A DNA stretch of 58,690 nucleotides, taken from the NCBI GenBank assembly GCA_014728175.1, contig WJMA01000001.1, positions 1 to 58,690 on the forward strand, read 5' to 3'. The notes under the pieces are model-generated. The model made no database searches and was not told where the DNA came from. It worked only from the letters and a program-made list of their open reading frames with translations. This document shows positions 1 to 7,550 of the stretch, in pieces. The DNA comes from Candidatus Fermentibacterota bacterium (GTDB lineage: Bacteria > Fermentibacterota > Fermentibacteria > Fermentibacterales > JCC-6). Numbering within the stretch: the first letter of the stretch is position 1; each line of letters opens with the position of its first letter. Made by a program: the position numbers and the translations under genes.

Positions 1-745
1 CTAGGACGTCTATATCGCCGTCGCCATCTAGGTCTTCGCCGTAGACCGAGCTGGGGCTGCCGTCGATATTACCATCTATGAGGTGCTTGGTCCAGCTGGT
101 TCCGGATCCATCATCGTTCTCCCACCAGGTAATCTCATCGACATCGTAGGCGGCCCCTACAACATCCATGTTACCATCGCCGTTGATATCTTCCGCGTGA
201 ACGGCGAATGCACGCTCGAAGTACCCTTCGATGAGGTGTGTGGTCCAGCTGGTGCCGGACCCGTCGTCGTTCTCCCACCAGGTGATGTCGTTGTCGTCCC
301 TGGCCGCACCTACAATGTCCATATACCCATCGTCATTGATGTCTTCAGCCTGAATGCCGTGACCTCCCCTAAAGCTGAGGTCCACGACGTGATGTGTCCA
401 GCTGGTACCTGATCCGTTTTCGTTTTTCCACCACCTGACATCTTCATCAAAGGCGTAAGATGCGGATACGATATCTATGTAGCCGTCACCATTGATATCT
501 TCGGCGTAAAGGGATCTGGGCTCCTCCCAATTCTCGAAAACCAGATGCTCGACGACTTTAATCTGCAGATTCAAATTGCCCGGGGAATCTGACCAGTTGA
601 CATCTGTATCAACGTAGAACTCGTCTCCCCAGCTGGTCACCGGGCCCCAGACTCCGTCACCCCCCGACCAATCGGTCTGGGTGGCGGTTCCTGCGAGACA
701 GATCGAGACGATAAGAAGGATGGGTGAGAGGGTTAGGAAACGCAT
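1..745 (-). CDS. FG-GAP repeat secreted protein, 3' end cut by window edge
   Basis: Reading the minus strand from ATG at 743-745 gives an open frame of 248 codons that runs off the left edge with no stop. It begins with the signal peptide MRFLTLSPILLIVSICLAGT, the same as in the next gene (start 2878). Then come repeats of about 45-50 residues built on E-D-I-N-G-D-G-x-x-D-(I/V)-V and W-W-x-N-(D/E)-(D/N)-G-S-G-T-S-W-T. The acidic DxDGDGxxD loops are those of FG-GAP/VCBS beta-propeller repeats, which bind calcium in known families. Export to the cell surface and an adhesive or structural role are inferred; no catalytic motif is visible. The AAGG-type ribosome site lies about 7 nt upstream. By analogy with its neighbour it probably ends in a FlgD-like secretion tail beyond the window. 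Confidence 0.85.
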   Translation of the reverse strand, partial: MRFLTLSPILLIVSICLAGTATQTDWSGGDGVWGPVTSWGDEFYVDTDVNWSDSPGNLNLQIKVVEHLVFENWEEPRSLYAEDINGDGYIDIVSASYAFDEDVRWWKNENGSGTSWTHHVVDLSFRGGHGIQAEDINDDGYMDIVGAARDDNDITWWENDDGSGTSWTTHLIEGYFERAFAVHAEDINGDGNMDVVGAAYDVDEITWWENDDGSGTSWTKHLIDGNIDGSPSSVYGEDLDGDGDIDVL

Positions 746-985
746 TGTCTTACCTTTCAGGTCGATTAAGCCATCAATTGTGATAATTGGTTATATAATA
801 TGAAGTTGGGTCGTAAGCAAATCCCATCCCAGAGATACTTCGCGGCCATCCAATCGATCTTGCTTTTGGATCGAGAGTTACCTTCTGAGGCGATTTCGAG
901 GGCTCATGAAGGTCCGTGCCATCTATGGACTGGAACCAGTTTTGCAGCCGCAGGTCGAGTACTTCGATGGACGTGCCGGTTGGCG
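643..985. repeat. Leader/signal-peptide module, copy A
   Basis: This stretch matches 2776-3118 at a constant offset of 2133 bp, with about a dozen mismatches by eye. It covers the first 34 or so codons of the FG-GAP gene at 1-745, its ribosome site, a promoter-like pair and about 190 bp further upstream. Beyond both ends the similarity drops sharply: the propeller repeats are clearly diverged. The match therefore marks a shared 5' module rather than a whole-gene identical duplication. Confidence 0.85.
792..820 (-). promoter_or_regulatory. Promoter-like pair upstream of FG-GAP copy 1
   Basis: On the minus strand a TTGCTT -35-like hexamer (815-820) is followed after 17 bp by a TATATA -10-like hexamer (792-797), about 45 bp before the ATG at 745. 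The surrounding AT-rich stretch stands out against the GC-rich genome. The same pair is present at the same distance from the second FG-GAP gene. Confidence 0.5.
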
Positions 986-1036
986 CTGAAACGCTATAGG
1001 GTCATATGGCTCGACCGTAGGCAAGATGATTACGCG

Positions 1037-2878
1037 CTAATCGATAACCACGAACCTTCTCGTCGCCGTGAACCCCCCCGCTCTCATCCTGATCAGGTAG
1101 ACGCCGCAGGCGAGGTCGCTGACCTCGAGCTGGTGTGTTCCGGCCGAATAGCTGTCTTCCGTATGGCTGACAACTCGGCCGGCGATGTCGTAGACGGTAA
1201 GCTCCGCCCTGGAGTCTGCGGGTAGGATGAAGGACAGAACGGCGGTTCCATACGCGGGATTGGGAAGGGCGCCTTGGAGGCCGTAGCTCTGGACCTCGAT
1301 GCCCGTTTCGTCCTCCGTCCCGATGTAAGGCTCCCAGGTTATCGTAACGTCGTGGAGGGTGGGCGTGGTGTCGGGATCGGTCGTGGTCATTATGACCCTG
1401 TACTGGAATAGACTGTCCTGATCGGCCACTATGCCGGAGAGGCTACCTGGTGAGGTCAGGGTATCGGACCATGTACCCATGTTGTCAGGATCGTCGGATG
1501 CTCTCACCAAGAAGACTACCCTAGTGCTCTCCGGCTCCGTACTCGTCCAACCTATGTCCTGCCAGTCCGGGTTTTCCTGGATGTCGAGGATACTTGATTC
1601 GACAGCCCCACTTGACCGACCAATTAGGCCGTACCAGCTTATGCGATCCCAAACGCAGTCTGATACCACCATGTCAAGATCTCCGTCCGTGTCCATATCA
1701 GCAGCGTAGGTGGATCGCGCGTTACCAGTTGTCCAGCCAATGCCATGCTCGATCCAGCTTGTCCCCAATCCATCGTAATTCTCCCACCAGGTCGGGTTGT
1801 CGCTGCTCGCGCATCCCAGAACGTCCAAGTCATCATCGTCGTCCATGTCGGCGGCGTAAACGGCGAAGGGACCCCAGAAAGAATCACTTATAACGTACTT
1901 CGTCCAGTTGGTTCCGACGCTATCGTCGTTCGACCACCAAGCGACCTCCCTTGCACTCCCATTGATCGAACCCCCTACTACGTCCATGTCGCCATCGCCA
2001 TCAATGTCTGCCGAGAAGACGGTCGAGGGTTCAGTGAAGGCCACGTCTATAGGATGCTCGGTCCAGCTTGTTCCTAGGCCATCATCGTTTGACCACCATG
2101 ATACGGAATTGACATCGCGACCAACGGCCACAACGTCCTTGTCATCATCACCATCGATATCCTCGCAATGGATGGACTCAGCTCCGGGGAGATCGGCAAC
2201 GATCACACGCTCTGTCCAACTGGTCCCGACGCCGTCGTCGTTGGACCACCACGTGACGTTGTTAGCCCGGTTGGCTACGGCCAGCACATCGTTGTCACCG
2301 TCGTCGTCCAGGTCGTGAGAGCACACCGAATATGCACCGTCGTAGTTGCTTTCTATGGTGTGCATTGTCCAACTGGTCCCCACGCCGTCGTCGTTGGACC
2401 ACCAAGCGATGTCATCGGCTTGCCACGCGGCACCTACTACGTCGAAATCCAAATCTCCATCGATATCTGCAGAGCAAACTCCCCGAGCCAGGTTGAAGCT
2501 GGAGGATACGCTGTGCTTTACCCAGCTAGTTCCTGAACCGAACTCGTTCTCCCACCAAGCGATCTCGCCTGCGGCGTCCGCTGCTGCGAGAACATCCCAG
2601 TCGCCGTCCTCATCCATGTCCACTGGGAAGACTCTGTAAGCCCCTTCGAATGAGGTAGTTACGAACTGCCGATATGCCGGGTACAAGATGGTCTCTGAGA
2701 TCTGCAGTTCTCCCGGCGATTCCGACCAGCTAGCGTCGGTGTCCGAGTAGAATTCGTCTCCCCAGTCGATTACCGGGCCCCAGACTCCGTCACCCCCCGA
2801 CCAGTCGGTCTGGTGGGCCGTTCCTGCGAGACAGATCGAGACGATAAGAAGGATGGGTGAGAGGGTTAGGAACCGCAT
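1037..2878 (-). CDS. FG-GAP repeat surface protein with FlgD-like secretion tail
   Basis: The 613-residue protein has a signal peptide (about residues 1-20) identical to that of the gene at 1-745. About seven repeats of about 48 residues follow (roughly 80-400), each with A-D-(I/M)-D-(G/D)-D-x-D-x-D-V-V and W-W-(S/E)-N-D-D-G-x-G-T-S-W-T. These are FG-GAP/VCBS-type calcium-loop propeller blades. Residues about 410-515 look like a fibronectin/discoidin-like linker. The last 80 residues hold ALPNPAYG, LTVYDIAGRVV and GVYLIRM, the pattern of FlgD-like Por/type IX-type C-terminal sorting tails. Export and surface anchoring follow from these signals; the ligand is unknown. It shares its 5' region with copy 1 and lies downstream of the hydrolase at 3145-3963 with 266 bp between, so it probably has its own promoter (2925-2953). 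Confidence 0.88.
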   Translation of the reverse strand: MRFLTLSPILLIVSICLAGTAHQTDWSGGDGVWGPVIDWGDEFYSDTDASWSESPGELQISETILYPAYRQFVTTSFEGAYRVFPVDMDEDGDWDVLAAADAAGEIAWWENEFGSGTSWVKHSVSSSFNLARGVCSADIDGDLDFDVVGAAWQADDIAWWSNDDGVGTSWTMHTIESNYDGAYSVCSHDLDDDGDNDVLAVANRANNVTWWSNDDGVGTSWTERVIVADLPGAESIHCEDIDGDDDKDVVAVGRDVNSVSWWSNDDGLGTSWTEHPIDVAFTEPSTVFSADIDGDGDMDVVGGSINGSAREVAWWSNDDSVGTNWTKYVISDSFWGPFAVYAADMDDDDDLDVLGCASSDNPTWWENYDGLGTSWIEHGIGWTTGNARSTYAADMDTDGDLDMVVSDCVWDRISWYGLIGRSSGAVESSILDIQENPDWQDIGWTSTEPESTRVVFLVRASDDPDNMGTWSDTLTSPGSLSGIVADQDSLFQYRVIMTTTDPDTTPTLHDVTITWEPYIGTEDETGIEVQSYGLQGALPNPAYGTAVLSFILPADSRAELTVYDIAGRVVSHTEDSYSAGTHQLEVSDLACGVYLIRMRAGGFTATRRFVVID

Positions 2879-3118
2879 TGTCTTACCTTTCAGGTCGATT
2901 AAGCCATCAATTGTGATAATTGGTTATATAATATGAAGTTGGGTCGTAAGCAAATCCCATCCCAGAGATACTTCGCGGCCATCCAATCGATCTTTCTTTT
3001 GGATCGAGAGTTACCTTCTGAGGCGATTTCGAGGGCTCATGAAGTTCCGTACCTTCTATGGACTGGAACCAGTTTTGCGACCGCAGGTCGAGTACTTCGA
3101 TGGACGTGCCGACTTGTC
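2776..3118. repeat. Leader/signal-peptide module, copy B
   Basis: This is the partner of 643-985, lying between the hydrolase stop (3145) and about codon 34 of the FG-GAP gene starting at 2878. Mismatches cluster near 2990, 3043-3055 and 3079; long stretches, for example 2879-2989, are identical. Confidence 0.85.
2925..2953 (-). promoter_or_regulatory. Promoter-like pair upstream of FG-GAP copy 2
   Basis: A minus-strand TTGCTT (2948-2953), a 17-bp spacer and TATATA (2925-2930) precede the ATG at 2878 by about 45 bp. Both hexamers are identical to those of copy A. A start near 2918 would give a leader of about 40 nt with an AAAGG ribosome site. Confidence 0.5.
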
Positions 3119-3144
3119 GCTGAGGCCTTATTTGGCCGGATGGC

Positions 3145-3963
3145 TCATTCAACCCGGGGCAGATGCTCGCGGATAAAGGCATCCAGACCCCCGGTGTAAA
3201 CGGTACCCGATATCAGGAAGCCTTCGTTGTGGGAGCCGATGAGCTCCAGGAAGGCCTTGGGTTCGGGGGCGGCCTGGTAGATGGCCCGGCCGTGCTGGAA
3301 GGGGATCATCTCGTCTCCGGGGCTATGGACTACCAGTACGGGGCAGCTCGCGTTCTCTACGAGATCTACCGTGGAGTAGTCGTACCTGGAAATCAGCCGG
3401 ACCGGCAGGAAGGGGTACGCCTTTGCTCCCACGTCGGAGATGGAGGTAAAGGCCGACTCGACTATGAGGGCGCCGGGATCGTGATGGGTTGCCAGATGGG
3501 CGGCGACCGGCGCGCCCAGGGACCTGCCGAAGAGAACTATCATCCGGGGTGCTACCTGTCTTTGGTTTGTGAGGTAGCTCCAGGCGGCCTCGGCGTCGCG
3601 GTAGGTGCCCTCCTCGGAGAGCGAGCCCTCGCTGTTACCGTAGCCTCGGTAGTCGAAGATCAGGACGCTCAGGCCGAGGTCGTGGAGCAGTTGGATGGTG
3701 TCCAACCGGTGGGAGATGTTGCCGGCGTTGCCGTGGCAGAAGAGGACCACCGGGCCTTCGACGTCTGACGGGACGAACCAGGCGTTTATGGCAACCCCGT
3801 CGGAAGTGGTGAGCGTAAGGTCTTCGTAGTTCAGTCCTACGTCCGAGGGTGTCGCGATGAGGTCTTGCTCGGGGAAGTAGATCAGGCGGGACTGGAAGAT
3901 GAAGGCCAGCAGCACCAGTGCTGCATAGAGTGCTACGATAGGAACCAGAATTTTCAGGAGCAT
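3145..3963 (-). CDS. Membrane-anchored alpha/beta hydrolase
   Basis: The 272-residue protein has one N-terminal hydrophobic segment (residues 4-23, ILVPIVALYAALVLLAFIF) followed by an alpha/beta hydrolase domain. The oxyanion-region motif HGN is at 77-79, the nucleophile elbow G-R-S-L-G has Ser148, the acid is Asp217 (HSPGDE) and the base is His245 (GSHNEG). A complete triad implies an active serine hydrolase. The layout resembles the BEM46/YqkD-like group, which are membrane-tethered esterase-like proteins of poorly known substrate. The ATG is preceded by AAAGG about 10 nt upstream. The gene is separated from the NCS2 permease by about 300 bp. It precedes the FG-GAP genes on the same strand, but a promoter lies between, so co-function is doubtful. 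Confidence 0.85.
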   Translation of the reverse strand: MLLKILVPIVALYAALVLLAFIFQSRLIYFPEQDLIATPSDVGLNYEDLTLTTSDGVAINAWFVPSDVEGPVVLFCHGNAGNISHRLDTIQLLHDLGLSVLIFDYRGYGNSEGSLSEEGTYRDAEAAWSYLTNQRQVAPRMIVLFGRSLGAPVAAHLATHHDPGALIVESAFTSISDVGAKAYPFLPVRLISRYDYSTVDLVENASCPVLVVHSPGDEMIPFQHGRAIYQAAPEPKAFLELIGSHNEGFLISGTVYTGGLDAFIREHLPRVE

Positions 3964-4267
3964 AACGTTTCGGCCTTTGCTGTGAAGAACTACCCAGGGG
4001 TAGATACATCAAATTGTAAGTCGGCCGCAAGCGAGGTCCTTCCGGGTGGCGGGATATACCGGGTGAGGGGTGCTTCTTTTACGGTCTGACACAACAAATG
4101 GGAAAAAGTAGTAAAATTTCCGAAAAAGTCATACGAAAAATTCGCATCGAAGCGAAAACTCTTGATTATTCGTTTGTCAACTCCAAAATCGGTGTGGAAC
4201 TTACGCCGCCGTCTTCCTGCGGGCCCTCGATTCGGTTTCCCGTATTAGCTGACCGTTTGGGAACCCA
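3964..4267. other. Intergenic, AT-rich patch with small hairpin
   Basis: No gene is supported here. The stretch about 4085-4200 is distinctly AT-rich compared with both flanks and holds a small hairpin, TTCGC/GCGAA with a 6-nt loop (4141-4156). A 60-codon plus-strand frame at 4098-4280 has no ribosome site and runs into the permease gene. The region lies downstream of the permease stop and upstream of the hydrolase start, both on the minus strand. It could hold a weak terminator and the hydrolase promoter. Confidence 0.4.
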
Positions 4268-5569
4268 TCAGTACGGGTAGAAGAAGTAGAACAGCAGGGA
4301 GAGGGCTCCCAGTATCCACAGCCCCGCGTGGACCTGCCGGGCCCTGCCCGTGAGCACCTTCATCAGGGGATAGAGTACGAAGCCCGCCGTCATGCCCACT
4401 CCCAGGTTGTACGAAAAGCTCATCAGAACTATGGTGGCCACCGCCGGCACCAGCTCGGTCATGTCCTCCGTCTTCAGGTTCACGAAGGGCTTGACCATGG
4501 TGAAGCCCACCACGATAAGCACCGGGCCGTAGGCGCAGGCCGGTACGGCGGTGAACAGGGGGGCGAAGAACAGGGCCAGCAGGAACAGGATGCCGGTGGT
4601 GACGGCCGTCAGGCCGGAGCGGCCGCCCTCCTGCACGCCGGCCGCGGATTCTATGAAGGTTCCGGTGGTGCTGGTTCCCAGCAGTGATCCCACCACGGTG
4701 GCCAGGGAGTCGGCCAGCATTGGCTTCTCGATGTGGGGAAGCTCTCCGTTCTCGTCCAGCATGTCCGCTTTGTAGGCGACGCCGAGCAGGGTGCCCATCG
4801 TGTCCACGAAGTCCATCACGAACACCGTCAGGATCACCGAGAAGAAGCCCCAGGTAAGTGCACCGGCGATGTCCAGCTTCAGGAAGGTGCTGCTGAGCGA
4901 GGGGGGCATGCTGACTATCCTCTCCGGCAGGGGCGCCAGGCCGGTGATGAATGCCAGAGCGGTAACCACGATTATCCCCAGCAGCATAGCGCCCTTGACC
5001 CTCAGGGCCATCAGGAGGCTTATAAGGAAGAACCCCAGAAGGGCCAGGAGCACGGTTCCGCTGCCCAGGTCGCCCACCTGGACCGGAGCGCTTTCGGTGC
5101 CCAGGGCCACTATGCCGGTGTCGTTGAGCCCTATGAAGGCCAGGAACAGGCCTATGCCCACCGCGAAGGCTATCTTCAGGCCCTCGGGAATGGAGTTGGC
5201 CAGCCAGGAGCGGACCTTCAGAAGGGTGAGGATGGTGAACAGCACGCCGCCTACGAATACCGCTCCCAGGGCGGTCTGCCAGCTGTAGCCCAGGACCGCC
5301 ACCACGGTGTAGGCGATGAATGCGTTCTCGCCCATGTAGGGGGCGATGGCGAAGGGCCGGTTGGCGTACAGGCCCATGACCATGGTGCCGAAGAAGGCGC
5401 TGATTATGGTGGCCGTGGTGCAGGCGTCCTTGGGGATGCCGGCGGCTGACAGAATGGCCGGGTTGACTATTATGATGTAGGCCATGGTGATGAAGGTGGT
5501 CAGGCCCGCCAGCACCTCGCGCTTCGGTGTAGATCCCAGCTCCTCCAGCCTGAAGAATTTCCGGATCAT
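4268..5569 (-). CDS. NCS2-family purine permease (AzgA/GhxP-like)
   Basis: The 433-residue polytopic inner-membrane protein has about 12-14 hydrophobic segments. Family marks are AGLTTFITMAYII near residue 25, FAIAPYMGENAF near 80 and the segment around DFVDTMGTLLGVA (about 270) with GTSTTGTFIESAAGV (about 305). These match the AzgA/PbuG/GhxP branch of nucleobase:cation symporters, which take up adenine, hypoxanthine or guanine with protons. The start chosen is the ATG at 5569, preceded by a GGGGGGA ribosome site. A much longer frame begins at 6010, but it would overlap larC on the other strand and its extra residues look non-coding. It stands alone, divergent from larC. The exact purine cannot be told from sequence. 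Confidence 0.9.
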   Translation of the reverse strand: MIRKFFRLEELGSTPKREVLAGLTTFITMAYIIIVNPAILSAAGIPKDACTTATIISAFFGTMVMGLYANRPFAIAPYMGENAFIAYTVVAVLGYSWQTALGAVFVGGVLFTILTLLKVRSWLANSIPEGLKIAFAVGIGLFLAFIGLNDTGIVALGTESAPVQVGDLGSGTVLLALLGFFLISLLMALRVKGAMLLGIIVVTALAFITGLAPLPERIVSMPPSLSSTFLKLDIAGALTWGFFSVILTVFVMDFVDTMGTLLGVAYKADMLDENGELPHIEKPMLADSLATVVGSLLGTSTTGTFIESAAGVQEGGRSGLTAVTTGILFLLALFFAPLFTAVPACAYGPVLIVVGFTMVKPFVNLKTEDMTELVPAVATIVLMSFSYNLGVGMTAGFVLYPLMKVLTGRARQVHAGLWILGALSLLFYFFYPY

Positions 5570-5666
5570 TGCTTCCCCCCGTCGGACGTGGCATTGGCGT
5601 GTTTTGCGCTTGATATGTCGGGGCTTATTATAGTCCACACGCTTTCGGATGCGGGAGGATTCGTCT

Positions 5667-6857
5667 GTGGCTACCTGCGCGCGTTTCGATCCTTTCAGCG
5701 GCGTATCGGGCAACATGGTGCTGGGGGCCCTGCTGGATGCGGGGGTGGACCCCCGTGCCCTGTTGAAGCACCTGCGCGCCCTCCCCCTGGACGGATGGGA
5801 CCTTTTCAGCGAGAAGGTAACCCGGAAGGGCCTGGCCGGAACCCTGGTCAGAGTCGACTGCGACGAGGAGCGCAGGGTTCGCACCATCTCCGACGTGGAG
5901 CGGATAGTGGGGGAGGCAGACCTGCCGGGCTGGGTGGCGCAGAGAAGCGTAGATGCCTTCCGCAGACTGGCCCACGCGGAGTCCAAGGCCCACGGCACCA
6001 GCATAGACAACGTTCATTTCCACGAGGTGGGTACCGTGGACGCGGTGATAGACGTGGTGGGAAGCATGGCCGGCTTTTACCTGCTGGGGGTGAAGAACTT
6101 CTTCAGCTCTCCGGTGGCCACCGGCAGCGGGACGGTGGAGTGCGCCCACGGGGTGCTTCCCCTCCCGGCGCCGGCTACGGTGAAGCTGCTGGAGGGCGTC
6201 CCCACCGTTCCCACCGTGGAAGGGGTGGAACTCACCACGCCTACGGGGGCGGCCATACTGACCACCCTGGTGGAGGATTGGAACTCGCCTCCTCCGCCGG
6301 GGGTTTTGAGGACCGCCGGAATGGGCGCCGGGACCAGGGAGGTGGGAAGGGCCAACTTCCTGCGCCTGCTTCTGTACGAAACGCGTGAGCACTACGGCAG
6401 CGACGTGTGCCTGGAGATTCGCACCCTGATAGACGACATGGATCCCCAGCTGTTTCCGGAGCTCTCGAAGGCTCTGCGGGTCAAGGGGGCGGTGGACTGC
6501 TACGCCTCGCAGTGCCTGGGCAAGAAGGGCAGGCCGGCGCTGGACGTGACCGTGATGTGCCCTCCGGAGAGCAGGGAGACGGTGCTGCGGTGCCTGTTTC
6601 GAGAGTCCTCTACAATGGGGGCCAGGGTACAGGTTATACCCAGGGTGCTCTTGGACAGGGAGCACCGGATGGTTACCACCTCCTACGGGGAGGTGAGGGT
6701 AAAGCTGGGGCGGCTGGACGGACGAGTGGTCAACGCGGAGCCCGAGTACGAGGATTGCGTAAAGGTGGCCCGTGAGAGCGGGGTCGCGGTGAAGCTGGTT
6801 CTGCAGGAGGCAAGCGGCGAGGCGGCCGAGTTTCTGGACGAACCCGAAACGAGCTGA
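5667..6857 (+). CDS. larC: Nickel-pincer cofactor biosynthesis protein LarC
   Basis: The protein of about 396 residues belongs to the DUF111/LarC family, the CTP-dependent nickel insertase that completes the nickel-pincer nucleotide (NPN) cofactor used by lactate racemase (LarA) and relatives. Visible family features are the N-terminal F-D-P-F-S-G-V-S-G-N-M-V-L-G-A-L-L-D-A-G motif, the HFHEVGTVDAVIDVVG block, TPTGAAIL and the C-terminal ferredoxin-like part. Usual family length is about 390-420. A start at GTG 5667 has an ideal GGGAGGA 7 nt upstream. The in-frame ATG at 5649 lacks one and would overlap that site. It begins the block larC-redoxin-HydE-like-larB, which with larE at 34963 completes the NPN set. 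Confidence 0.92.
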   Translation: MATCARFDPFSGVSGNMVLGALLDAGVDPRALLKHLRALPLDGWDLFSEKVTRKGLAGTLVRVDCDEERRVRTISDVERIVGEADLPGWVAQRSVDAFRRLAHAESKAHGTSIDNVHFHEVGTVDAVIDVVGSMAGFYLLGVKNFFSSPVATGSGTVECAHGVLPLPAPATVKLLEGVPTVPTVEGVELTTPTGAAILTTLVEDWNSPPPPGVLRTAGMGAGTREVGRANFLRLLLYETREHYGSDVCLEIRTLIDDMDPQLFPELSKALRVKGAVDCYASQCLGKKGRPALDVTVMCPPESRETVLRCLFRESSTMGARVQVIPRVLLDREHRMVTTSYGEVRVKLGRLDGRVVNAEPEYEDCVKVARESGVAVKLVLQEASGEAAEFLDEPETS

Positions 6858-6872
6858 GACGGGGGGCGGCCC

Positions 6873-7550
6873 TTGGACCGATACTCCGAAGACTTGATGA
6901 TGAACCGTCGCGGAAAACGGCAGATCCTGTCCCGCTGGCTGTTCGGGGTGGCCGTGGTTGTAGCGGCTGGAGGATTGGCGGTAATCTACAGGCTGCAGGA
7001 CGGCTCGCCTCCCAGCACCGAGAGATACCAGTCGGTGGGCGACTTCCCCGAGGGGCACGTATGGTTCAACACCGCCGAGCCCATTAGCCTTTACGATCAG
7101 CTGACCGGTCACGTGGTGGTGGTGCACTTCTGCGAGTTCACCCATCTGTCGGACGTGCAGGACCTCACCAAGCTGCGGGATTTGAGGGATGAGTTCGAGG
7201 AGATGCCGATTTCGGTTATAGTGGTGTACCGGACCGACCAGACCGATCTGGACTCGCTGCAGCGGACCGTGGACAGCTGGGAGGTTGGATTTCCGATCGT
7301 GGTGGACCATGAGGGAACGATCAGCGATAACTTCGGTGTTAGCAGCTTTCCCGCCGTTCTGGCCCTGGGAACCCACAAGAGGGTCTCGGCGAAGTACTAC
7401 ACCGGATGGCAGAGGGTGGACCTCCAGGGAGTGGTCAACGATCTGATCCAGGAGGCGGTGGCCAGCAGATCCATCGCCCGTTACAGGTTCGAGCCGGAGA
7501 GAGGGAGATACGTTCCTCCCGGCATGAGGGAAGGTGAGGGACGGGAGTAG
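6873..7550 (+). CDS. Membrane-anchored thioredoxin-fold (redoxin-like) protein without CxxC
   Basis: The 225-residue protein has a short basic N-terminus, one membrane segment (about 22-39) and an extracytoplasmic thioredoxin-like domain (about 65-200). The beta-strand VVVVHFCEFTHLSD carries a single Cys87 where redoxins have CxxC; the second position is Thr90. SSFPAVLAL supplies the cis-proline loop. In sequence it resembles the TlpA/redoxin domains fused to NHL repeats more than true disulfide reductases. A one-cysteine site could act as a peroxidatic or ligand-binding thiol, but this is a guess. The TTG at 6873 has GGGGGG about 6 nt upstream; an in-frame ATG at 6897 is the alternative. It lies 15 bp after larC and ends directly before the HydE-like gene, so it is surely co-transcribed with both. 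Confidence 0.75.
   Translation: MDRYSEDLMMNRRGKRQILSRWLFGVAVVVAAGGLAVIYRLQDGSPPSTERYQSVGDFPEGHVWFNTAEPISLYDQLTGHVVVVHFCEFTHLSDVQDLTKLRDLRDEFEEMPISVIVVYRTDQTDLDSLQRTVDSWEVGFPIVVDHEGTISDNFGVSSFPAVLALGTHKRVSAKYYTGWQRVDLQGVVNDLIQEAVASRSIARYRFEPERGRYVPPGMREGEGRE

Noticed and set aside
800-1225. 141-codon plus-strand frame, with a related one at 2933-3199 (MKLGRKQIPSQRYFAAIQSI...)
   Set aside because: The shared protein-like sequence follows from the duplicated leader DNA. The frames run antisense into the FG-GAP genes and have no ribosome site.
2907-3182. 91-codon minus-strand frame in the leader module
   Set aside because: It covers the promoter of the FG-GAP gene and overlaps the hydrolase end. 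The changes between copies do not favour coding.
4098-4280. 60-codon frame in the AT-rich gap
   Set aside because: No ribosome site, no family likeness, and it overlaps the permease 3' end.
5570-6010. Upstream extension of the purine permease
   Set aside because: It overlaps larC on the other strand. The ATG at 5569 has a strong ribosome site and a normal family N-terminus.
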